Source: Absidia repens
Taxonomy: Eukaryota; Mucoromycota; Mucoromycetes; Mucorales; Cunninghamellaceae
Direction: 5' to 3'
DNA length: 64,000 nucleotides
Assembly (NCBI GenBank): GCA_002105175.1
Contig: MCGE01000003.1
Coordinates: forward strand, 1,240,001 to 1,304,000
A program made the translations under genes and the position numbers. Below are positions 1 to 7,846 of this stretch, one piece after another. The notes under the pieces were generated by a model, which was not told where the DNA came from, did not search any database, and worked only from the letters and a program-made list of their open reading frames with translations. Position 1 is the stretch's first letter. Every line of letters starts with the position of its first letter.

Positions 1-944
1 ACTACTTTGCCCTGACAAATATTACCGCGGATGATCGAAAAATTATTATCCTCAATTCTCTTCTATATGGAGAAGCTGAAGCTTTCATGGAAGACTGGCA
101 TGATACTCTCAAGGGACCTCTAACATATCATAGTGCTATCGATGCCTTGAGAAAGCAATATGTCACAACTGAATTAATCCAGCAATATAACTTTGCATAC
201 AATGATATGGCTCAAGAAAATGATGAAAGACCCCAGTCATACTATACAAGATTGAGATCAGCTGCTAAATTGGCAGAAAGTACTGATCAAACTGTGTTAT
301 TGAATCGATTCAGAACAGGTCTGCTTCCTCCTATCAGAGCACACTGTTTAGCCTTTGGAGCCACAACCCTAGATGAATGGAAAAAGCATTCAGAAGATTG
401 GTGGAAGGCCTATCGATCAGAAAATATAAATCAAACCTCAAATGGAACTAAAAGTACCATCAAGAAGGCTAAATCTTTTAATTTTGCTAATAGCATGCCT
501 ATGATACAACCCACTAGCTTAAATGTTATGGATACTTCAGTGGATGAAGACGATTTAAATCAAAATGGTTTCTTGGAAAAGCTTGCAACCTTAGTGGCTG
601 ATAAAATGACCCAGAAGTCCGACAATATTTTTATTGAAGATAAAAAGTCAAAAAAGACATGCAAACCCCAAGAAATAACTGAACCTGATGACATTCAAGA
701 ACTAATCCGTCAAACGATAAGACAAGAAATGAGTCAAGGACAAGGATATCAACAAAACAGATTCAGGAATAATTATAATAGATATCAAAGCCACACATTT
801 GGTGCTCAGCAATATGGAAATAACAGGCAACAGGAATATAGGCCACGTAATAATGGTTACCAACGCCAAAATGAGAATCAAACTCAGCAACCTTCCAATT
901 TGCATAAACAAAACTTGTCAAAAAACTTCAACAGCCAATTGTGA
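1..944 (+). CDS. gag: Retrotransposon Gag, N-terminus outside window
   Basis: The frame is open from the first bases of the window, so the ATG at 87 is probably internal. The first half is a helical capsid-like region with the spacing typical of retrotransposon gag. The last 70 or so residues are rich in Asn, Gln, Arg, Tyr and Gly, which would suit RNA binding. No CCHC zinc knuckle is visible, although many Ty3/gypsy Gag proteins have one. Gag ends at TGA 942-944, inside the loop of a predicted pseudoknot. Pol lies in the -1 frame, so Gag-Pol is probably made by frameshifting at 920-926. Family assignment rests on position and composition. Confidence 0.8.
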   Translation, partial: YFALTNITADDRKIIILNSLLYGEAEAFMEDWHDTLKGPLTYHSAIDALRKQYVTTELIQQYNFAYNDMAQENDERPQSYYTRLRSAAKLAESTDQTVLLNRFRTGLLPPIRAHCLAFGATTLDEWKKHSEDWWKAYRSENINQTSNGTKSTIKKAKSFNFANSMPMIQPTSLNVMDTSVDEDDLNQNGFLEKLATLVADKMTQKSDNIFIEDKKSKKTCKPQEITEPDDIQELIRQTIRQEMSQGQGYQQNRFRNNYNRYQSHTFGAQQYGNNRQQEYRPRNNGYQRQNENQTQQPSNLHKQNLSKNFNSQL

Positions 945-983
945 ATGATGGTCAATTGGCTCACCAACATCAAAAAACCATCA
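920..983 (+). promoter_or_regulatory. Programmed -1 ribosomal frameshift signal with H-type pseudoknot (gag/pol)
   Basis: The heptamer A AAA AAC at 920-926 is in the correct gag phase (codons TCA AAA AAC). After a 6-nt spacer, 933-941 pairs perfectly with 953-961, forming a 9-bp stem 1. Loop bases 946-952 (TGATGGT) pair perfectly with 977-983 (ACCATCA), forming a 7-bp stem 2. Loop 1 is 942-945, there is no base between the stems, and the A-rich loop 3 is 962-976. The -1 frame is open from 908 onward, its last upstream stop being TAA at 905-907. All standard elements of a eukaryotic -1 frameshift site are present. Its activity is inferred. Confidence 0.85.
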
Positions 984-3946
984 ATAAAAATTCAAATGAA
1001 TTGTATAAATCTAATCCACAACAAAGCTCCAATCAAGACTTTAATATATTATTAACTGAAGATAATGAGGATGACTATTATCAAGATTTTTATGTAGCAG
1101 CATCACATCGGGAAGAAAAACCACCTGAAGTTAAAACTGCTTCCAACAGAAAGGTTATCACAAAACCAACACCTAAAAATAAGAAAGGAAATCAAGCCAT
1201 AAAACATCATAAGGGACAAATAGGTCAAGATCTTGAAAATAATCGACCTATAAATGAGGATATGGATATTCAGGAAATTGTTACACCAAAATCAACAGTT
1301 ACCCCTGAAATAGAAAAATCCACAAAAAAAGTAAATCGGCGAAAATACACCACACCCAACATTAAATATGATATTGTGCAAGATGTGTTCCAACAAAAAG
1401 CAAATATTGAACTGGGTGAATTATTAAAAATAGCTACACCATTAAGAACAAAACTGGTAAAAGCTTGTAGGGATCAAAGACACAAAAGAATTCCCACTGA
1501 AGATACAGACAAAGATGTCACAATGAATACAATGGAAGAAACCGATGTAGTCACAACCGCAGTCTATGCTGAATTCCAAATAGGCGATAAAAAAATAAAA
1601 GGCCTAGTCGATTGTGGTGCCTCTAGATCATGCATGTCAAGAAGTATGATGAAGGCTTTGGATTTGGAAATCGATACATCTTCGAATAGTGTATTCACAC
1701 TTGGAAATGGAAATAAACAGCCTACTTTGGGAATGATACAAGACGTACCAATTAATGTGGGGAATGAAATTATTATTCCATCAAATATGGAAGTAATACC
1801 AAGGTGTCCTGCGCATTTTATTTTGGGAAATAACTGGTTAAGCCATGTGCAAGCTATTATCGACTTTAAAACAGGATATCTAAAGCTCACATATAAACGG
1901 CAACGACAAAAGATACCTATTACTTATGTCAAATCAACCGATAAAAAGTTTGTGCCCATAAAAGTGAATCATGTACATTATCAAGCAGATGAAAAAGATA
2001 TTGGATGGTCACAGGATGAATCTGAAGATTCAGAAGAAAATTCAACAGATGAAGAAACCGAATCAGAAGGATGGGAACATGATGAAAAATCAGAATCAGA
2101 ATCAGAAGAAGAAGAAGAATTATATATCATGGATAGCCTTGAACAAAATATACGAGTAAGTGAAAATAATATAGAAAATACACTAACAGTATCCACACAG
2201 AATGCCGGTTTGAATATTCCACCTTATGCAGCCTGCTGCATAAATTTAAATCCCGCAAATCATGAAGCCTCTTTTGTTTACCAACCTTTGGCCAGCATGA
2301 TAAATATTCGCAACAAAGAAAATTCACTAAGCTCTATTAATCAAACCGAAGAGGAAATGCGAATACCACCGGAACAAGTACTTGGGGAATTCCATACTCA
2401 ATTACTAAATGATCAAAAGGAAGAAATAATGGAATACAGTGCCTATGAATTAAAAACCTGGAATTCAGCTGAAACATATGAATCTATTTTTAACCAGGAT
2501 GATGGCAAGGAAATTATATTGGATCCAAACATTATACAAAAACTACAAATGGGAGAAGTAACCTCAGAACAGAAAAGAAAATTCTATAAATTAATTCACC
2601 ACTATCAAGATATATTCGATTGGAATAATGACAAGATGGGATTAACCAATCTGACTGAGCATGAAATTGTCCTCGAAAAGGAAGTCACCCCTATAAGACA
2701 CAGGCCCTACAGGATAAGCCCTGAGGAATCAAAGCATCTTAAGGCAGAATTGGATAAACTATGTAAAATGGGAATCATCAAGCCTTCAAATACACCTTAT
2801 ACATCTCCTATAATATTGGTCAAGAAAAAAAATGGTGAATATCGAATGGTAGTGGACTATAGAAAATTAAATCAACAAACTAGGGACGATCCATATCCAC
2901 TTCCGCGGATCGATGATTTAATAGATGAATTGGGTGATTCACGTATTTTTTCAGCTTTGGATCTACGATCAGGATTCCATCAAGTACCTTTGAATGAAAA
3001 AAGCAAACCTTTAACTGGTTTTACAACAAAATTTGGAGTTTACGAATATATCACACTACCAATGGGATTAAAAGGATCACCTGCATGCTTTCAAAGACTA
3101 ATAGATCTATGCTATCAGCAACTTTTGCATAAATGTCTAGTCGCATTTATCGACGATCTAAATGTCCATTCAAAAAATACGGACCAACACCTACTCGATC
3201 TGGAACAATTATTCAGATTCACTCGGAAAGGTGGACTTTTATTTAATGTGGAAAAATGTACCTTCTTTAGAAGTGAATTAAAATTTCTGGGATACATCAT
3301 AACCAGCGACGGAATCAAGACCGATGAAGAAAAAATCAAGAAAGTGAAAAATTATCCGGTACCCACTACAATCAAACAAGTGAGGGGATTTATTGGCTTA
3401 GCGTCATACTACCGCCGTTTTATCAAGGACTTTGCCAAAATAGCAAGACCCTTACACAATCAAACTAAGAATGATCGTACAAGTTGGGGAACAGAAGAAA
3501 CAAAAGCATTTGAAACTCTAAAAACAATGCTCACTACTACGCCTATATTGAAGAGGCCTAATTTTGAAAAAGAATTTATAGTACACTGTGATGGCAGCAA
3601 ACTGGGACTAGGTGCCATATTATGTCAAAAAGATGAAGATGGCAAGGAACACCCCATTATATTTTCAAGTAGAGGATTACGGGCAGCTGAAAAGAACTAT
3701 GGCGCAAGCAAGTTGGAATGTTTGGCTCTAGTATTTGCCGTACAACAATTTAGACCTTATTTATTAGGGCAAAAGTTTATTGTGATCACAGACCATCAAC
3801 CTCTGAAATGGATAATTGAATCACCGAAAATTTCTGGCATAGTGGCAAGATGGGTACAATACCTAACCGACTATGATTTTGAACTAAGATACAAATCTGG
3901 TAAACTACATCAAGCTGTTGATTTTATGAGTAGGCTCGGCTACTAG
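926..3946 (+). CDS. pol: Retrotransposon Pol: aspartic protease, reverse transcriptase, RNase H
   Basis: Pol has no good start of its own and is read as Gag-Pol after the -1 slip. Numbering from 941, the protease has its active-site motif DCGA at residues 224-227, where DSGA or DTGA is usual. A very acidic Ser/Glu/Asp linker lies near residues 355-400. The reverse transcriptase core follows, with catalytic FIDD at 736-739. The RNase H domain has Asp884, a Glu in LECLAL and an Asp in TDHQPL. The ORF stops shortly after RNase H, where the H2C2 and integrase domains would normally begin. The long intact frame argues against great age, but integrase is not encoded in it. Close viral relatives are unlikely; this is a fungal element. 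Confidence 0.9.
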   Translation, partial: LQQPIVNDGQLAHQHQKTINKNSNELYKSNPQQSSNQDFNILLTEDNEDDYYQDFYVAASHREEKPPEVKTASNRKVITKPTPKNKKGNQAIKHHKGQIGQDLENNRPINEDMDIQEIVTPKSTVTPEIEKSTKKVNRRKYTTPNIKYDIVQDVFQQKANIELGELLKIATPLRTKLVKACRDQRHKRIPTEDTDKDVTMNTMEETDVVTTAVYAEFQIGDKKIKGLVDCGASRSCMSRSMMKALDLEIDTSSNSVFTLGNGNKQPTLGMIQDVPINVGNEIIIPSNMEVIPRCPAHFILGNNWLSHVQAIIDFKTGYLKLTYKRQRQKIPITYVKSTDKKFVPIKVNHVHYQADEKDIGWSQDESEDSEENSTDEETESEGWEHDEKSESESEEEEELYIMDSLEQNIRVSENNIENTLTVSTQNAGLNIPPYAACCINLNPANHEASFVYQPLASMINIRNKENSLSSINQTEEEMRIPPEQVLGEFHTQLLNDQKEEIMEYSAYELKTWNSAETYESIFNQDDGKEIILDPNIIQKLQMGEVTSEQKRKFYKLIHHYQDIFDWNNDKMGLTNLTEHEIVLEKEVTPIRHRPYRISPEESKHLKAELDKLCKMGIIKPSNTPYTSPIILVKKKNGEYRMVVDYRKLNQQTRDDPYPLPRIDDLIDELGDSRIFSALDLRSGFHQVPLNEKSKPLTGFTTKFGVYEYITLPMGLKGSPACFQRLIDLCYQQLLHKCLVAFIDDLNVHSKNTDQHLLDLEQLFRFTRKGGLLFNVEKCTFFRSELKFLGYIITSDGIKTDEEKIKKVKNYPVPTTIKQVRGFIGLASYYRRFIKDFAKIARPLHNQTKNDRTSWGTEETKAFETLKTMLTTTPILKRPNFEKEFIVHCDGSKLGLGAILCQKDEDGKEHPIIFSSRGLRAAEKNYGASKLECLALVFAVQQFRPYLLGQKFIVITDHQPLKWIIESPKISGIVARWVQYLTDYDFELRYKSGKLHQAVDFMSRLGY

Positions 3947-4049
3947 AAAAACGAATTATAATTGGTGAACACATATCTGGTGCTATATACATATATTTGG
4001 TGCAAAAGAAAAAATAATATAGTTGGTGCTCATTCATCTCTAATGATTC

Positions 4050-4085
<36 letters not shown>

Positions 4086-4361
4086 AATGAAATTGAAATT
4101 GAATCGCCGAAAGTCACAGCAACCGTAATAATCAGTAAACACATAACAACCATGGAAGTACAACTAATAGATAAGATACAGGAATACATTACGACAAAAA
4201 AAAAAAAAAAAAAAAAAAAAAGGAATTTTTTTGCCAATGAACACAACCAAGAAAGAACAAAATTTTCTACTTCAAAATACAAACAAGTATATCATACAAA
4301 AAGATACAGTATATTTTTAACATTCAACAACAAACAATAACGCAAGTATATCATCGCAATT
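3947..4361 (+). repeat. Non-coding gap between pol and integrase remnant with two poly(A) tracts
   Basis: There are about 30 A residues at 4054-4083 and about 24 at 4196-4220. No zinc-binding H2C2 region can be read here in any frame. The stretch before the first tract repeats a TGGTGC motif several times (near 3964, 3978, 3998, 4024). It may be deleted and rearranged element DNA or nested insertions ending in poly(A). I see no gene. Confidence 0.5.
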
Positions 4362-4600
4362 ATGGACTATCTCACAAAATGGGTTGAAGTCAAAGCTTTA
4401 AAATACCAATTATCAGCAAAGGTCGCTTTATTTCCTTACGATATAAATTCTCGATTTGGTACAATACATACTCTGATCACGGATAATGCAAAACATATGG
4501 TGAATATATTAATCCAGTCAGTTTGTTTTCAATACAATATTTATTATAAAACGATCACCATTCTTACAGTCAACTGGTTTAAACGAACTATCAAAAGCAA
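4362..4600 (+). pseudogene. Eroded retroviral-type integrase core
   Basis: The translation starts MDYLTKWVE, the usual surroundings of the first catalytic Asp of Ty3/gypsy integrases. LITDN follows about 36 residues later, around the second Asp. At the position where family members have a Glu before RTIK, this copy reads FKRTIK, so the third catalytic residue appears lost, and frames change around it. No N-terminal zinc domain or C-terminal domain is seen. It lies between pol and the 3' LTR, as expected. I read it as a non-functional remnant. Confidence 0.7.
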
Positions 4601-4642
4601 TTGGAAACAAGTCGCCAGTGTCTCTTTTTTCAGGGAGGGGCA

Positions 4643-5510
4643 TGTAAACCCCGATCTAGACTTGGTCAACCTGTCTGGATCAATTGATGACTTGGGCTAA
4701 CAACGAGTAAGAAAACTGCCGCAGTTACGCCACCATCGTCAAATTCTACTCTTACGCCGCAGTCCAGTTGTCATCTTGTTGTTGACTCCTTCTTCTACGC
4801 CTTCATCTACCTACCATTGTACTCCGCTACACTAAAATCATGTTGACGACTCACATACTCCGCCATTTTCAAAACAGTATAAAAGGGCCAACTTTTTGTT
4901 ACAAATTATTTTCTCTTTAGTTTTTTCAGTTTATTCTTTTTCTCAATAAAAATAAAAAGTCAGTCTAAAGTTTTTTTATAAAAACATCAAGCTATCAAGT
5001 CATTTCTATTTTGCTATAGAAATCTTTATTTATTTTATTTTCAGAGTCAGCTATACTCTTTTTTATTTTTATTGAACCAAGCTAAGGTCAATACTTCTAC
5101 TTTATTTTATTTTATCAAGTTTTCTTTTATAAAACTTCTTTTATTTCAAGTTGGACTTTATCTACAAAGGTTCTGGTGCTCACTACTTATTACCAATAAC
5201 ATATCTGGTACTTTCTACTTATATCAAATAATTTATTTGGATATTTGGTACTCTCTATTTTTCAAGACTACAAGTCAAGTAAACAAAAAAGGACATTTCA
5301 AATTCCGATTCAGGGGAAAAATAAATTTTGGTCCTCACTGCAAATCCGTTCAAGCAAGGACAAGCAAACACTTATACACTATCTATTTGGTGTAAAATAT
5401 AACTGGAACTTAACTAAAAAGTTAACTTCACACCGTTACTGAGTATTCAAGCTTAACAAACCGTACATATTTGGTACTTCACTTTTATTAACTCAAAAAT
5501 ACCCGTAACA
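4643..5510 (+). repeat. Probable 3' LTR
   Basis: A purine tract (AGGGAGGGG, 4632-4640) precedes a TGTAAACC start, and a candidate end lies at CCGTAACA near 5510. Inside are a TATA box (TATAAAAG, 4878-4885) and, about 65 bases later, an AATAAA signal (4945-4950), as expected for U3 and R. No long ORF is present. Without the 5' LTR for comparison the ends are estimates; 5519-5521 is an alternative end. Confidence 0.5.
4878..4885 (+). promoter_or_regulatory. TATA box in the LTR
   Basis: TATAAAAG lies about 235 bp inside the proposed LTR and about 60 bp before an AATAAA signal. It is the likely promoter element for genomic RNA of a full-length copy. Confidence 0.55.
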
Positions 5511-5632
5511 CCCGTAACACACCTCAAAAAGACCAAAAGCTTTGCCCCGGCATACTCACCATCTACAAAACACCTTCCAAACTCAAAAATATAAAAAAGC
5601 TGCAAAACTGAAGCAAAAAAGTGACGTTAAGT

Positions 5633-5705
5633 TGAGGGATAAGTGACTCGAACACCTAACCTTCAGATCTGGAATCTGACGCACTACCAATTGTGCTAAC
5701 CCCCC
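5633..5705 (-). tRNA. tRNA-Trp (anticodon CCA)
   Basis: On the minus strand the sequence folds into a full cloverleaf. The acceptor GGGGGGT pairs with ATCCCTC (two G-T pairs), and a D arm with GCAC/GTGC has loop GG. The anticodon stem TCAGA/TCTGA carries loop TTCCAGA (anticodon CCA). The T arm AGGTG/CACTT has loop TTCGAGT. The A-box (TAGCACAATTGG) and B-box (GTTCGAGTC) fit Pol III promoters. A six-T terminator follows on the minus strand (plus positions 5615-5620). There is no intron. It starts about 120 bp past the proposed LTR end. I assign the identity from the anticodon only. Confidence 0.8.
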
Positions 5706-6255
5706 CAACCACGAATGTCGGAGTGACAGCTTCTACAAGAGCCAAAGTTTATAGTTCGGCCAATCAGATTTCAGTATTCCCTTCGGCATTATACTTCATC
5801 CATATATATTAGTGACACAGATTTAGTATCTAATTATATTCTTATTTTTATTTTATTATTCTAAGGACTGTCAACCAGTTGCTAAGTCTTGGAGGGTGGA
5901 GCAGCATGTTATAGATAAGCTAGAAACCAGTGCTAAATACTCTATAGGGCAGTTACACACACACAGCACGACTTATATTTATTGAATAAAGAAATATGAT
6001 TGTTCGTGTAAGAATATATATTTGATTTGTATGATGTAAGACTTCCAGCCAGCTCTTGGTCCTTGCAAAGAGGAAAGAAATTCTAGTCAGAGAATTGGAG
6101 AGCAAGTGCTTGGTATATCACTCACAAATCAGCAACACGGAAACAACGGTGGCGTTGTTCATTATAAAATGGGTAATAAAAAAAAAAAAAAAAAAAGGGG
6201 GGGGACTTAATTACTAGATATCAAAACTAAAATACGAGGGATATACTGTAACAAG

Positions 6256-6800
6256 GGTTCTAGGTGGAAGGTTCTGTTGAAATAACTATGAGGGAAATTA
6301 ATGTGAGATCTAAACGAATGGTCAACACTTATGTGGAAAGACAAATGGAATATTGCTATTTAATGGATATCTTTTATTGCAGTACAATAACAGTCAACAC
6401 TAATCTAGAGAAACGATTATGTAAATCAGGAATCTATTGTGCAAAACATAAGTGAAACTAATGAGACATATTTCATTGAAACAAGTAAAAAGAAACATGT
6501 TTTATTCAGGTATAGAGGCCAGCTAACACTAAACTAAGCTAATGAAGGCTCCAAAAAGCCAACCAATGGGGAATTGTAAATCCTACATCTAAAATGGAAG
6601 GGTTTCCCCATGTATGTTGTAATACCTGAGCTGAACCCCCTTCTAAACTAGTCCTGATACTAATCTAGGTCCAAAATAACCCCATAGAAGTTGATTAATG
6701 AAGGGGGAATGGAATTGAAAGAAAGAAAGAAAGAACGAAAGAAAGAGAGGGTGAGAGGGCAGGGAATAAGTAAAACTTCACATATGCGGGATTTGAAAGT
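6256..6800 (-). repeat. Dispersed SINE-like repeat, copy A (with upstream module)
   Basis: The conserved core around 6591-6616 (AAGGGTTTCCCCATG) and the following GAACCCCCTTCTAAACTAG stretch are shared with the other copies. The head, rich in GAAAG and ending in GCGGGATTTGAA (6786-6797), contains a B-box when read on the minus strand. The tail side contains TTTATTCA, which is AATAAA on the minus strand. A further module at 6256-6440 resembles those flanking copies C, E and G. Confidence 0.8.
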
Positions 6801-7429
6801 TTTTTTTTTTTTTTTTTGGGGGGGGGGTGTCTGAAGTGTGTAGAAAAAATGCCGATATGAGTTTTATTTTGTGCTGACCATCCCGTTATTTAAACAAGAT
6901 GCATTCGTTTATCATCCGTTTGCTTTTGTAAAGGCTTGGTGGACCTAGTGGTGTTTTTCTGACACCACAGACTCTAGTGTAGATTGGGTCTGGGGTTATT
7001 ATTCTTGGCGGACAAAAAAGAAAATCGGCCCTTTTCATTTTTATATTTTACAACAATCAACACATTATATAATATTATGAATATAATGGAGCTCTTCTCA
7101 AGATACTATCATAACTTCCAATATTTAACATGGGAGCCTCTATAGAGAAAAAAAAAAGGGGGGGGGACATATGAAAAGAATGTGATTAAAAGAAAAAAAA
7201 AAAAAAAAGAGGAAGGCATACAGAAAAGAAGATGAAGACATCGAAAAAATAGAGGATGATATAAAAAAAGAAAATGATGCTTAGAAAAAAAAAATCTGAA
7301 TGGCTTAAAAGACACAATCTAGGAAAAAAACTTCATGGTACAAAATGTAATTTTTATTGGAGTTATAGTCAAGTCGCCAGATGGGGGTGATCTGGGGGGC
7401 TGGTTCAAATTTAAATATAAACTATAACA

Positions 7430-7770
7430 ACTAACAATAAGCTACGTCAATAAACATTTTGATAGCACTAATATCTAATGGAGTTCCTAAATCACGAATC
7501 CAAAATGAAAGGGTTTCCCCATGCATGTTTGTATTGCATTTTTCAAAATGCCCCTGATTCAAGTTCTAGCACTAATCCAAGATCCCTAAGTCATCATTGA
7601 AGTCGACGCTGAAGAAAAAGTAGAGAGAAAGAGGGAAAAGGAAAAAAAAAGGGGAGGGGAGGGGAAATAAATGGAAATAGAAAATCATATGAATCGGAGT
7701 ATGAAGTAAAGGCATGATTTCAAAAAGTTCGAGCGGATGGCCAGAGAATTTATTATAAAAAATACATTAA
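7430..7770 (-). repeat. Dispersed SINE-like repeat, copy B (subfamily 2)
   Basis: It has the same core at 7503-7525, but the following segment differs (TGTTTGTATTGC, GCCCCTGATTCAAG) and matches only copy D. Both B and D end in a shared CGGATGGCCAGAG-like block followed by a TTTATT stretch, seen here near 7734-7755. Confidence 0.75.
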
Positions 7771-7846
7771 TATATATATATATATATAATACTAAAACTA
7801 AATAATGTCATAGCTTGCATATGATATGCTTTTCGCAGAGGCATAC

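Larger units (their letters stand above)
1..5510 (+). mobile_element. Ty3/gypsy LTR retrotransposon, 5' end outside window, integrase decayed
   Basis: The order is gag, protease, reverse transcriptase, RNase H, integrase remnant, then a probable LTR, which is the Ty3/gypsy order. The 5' LTR, primer binding site and gag start lie before the window. Gag and pol up to RNase H are open, but the integrase part is broken and separated from pol by about 400 bp containing two long poly(A) tracts. Target-site duplications cannot be checked because the 5' end is missing. I infer an element that was active fairly recently, since its long ORFs are intact, but that cannot integrate by itself now. The 3' boundary is approximate. 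Confidence 0.85.
5706..7846. other. Intergenic: repeats and homopolymer tracts, no gene seen
   Basis: The stretch holds two copies of the dispersed SINE-like family (about 6440-6800 and 7430-7770) and an extra repeat module at about 6256-6440. It also has A/T runs that pass directly into G runs (6178-6205, 6800-6827, 7148-7166), a GAAA-rich tract near 6718-6750 and a TA repeat at 7764-7787. Short ORFs here lack coding character. Confidence 0.7.

Noticed and set aside
911..960. +1 frameshift of the yeast Ty3 type for gag/pol
   Set aside because: Pol lies in the -1 frame relative to gag and a full -1 signal is present.
4083..4340. Plus-strand ORF between the two poly(A) tracts
   Set aside because: It is mostly Lys from the poly(A) tract and low-complexity sequence, and it lies inside the retrotransposon remnant.
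6935..7000. tRNA-like sequence with TGGACCTAGTGG
   Set aside because: There is a possible A-box and a hairpin, but no B-box and no closing acceptor stem.
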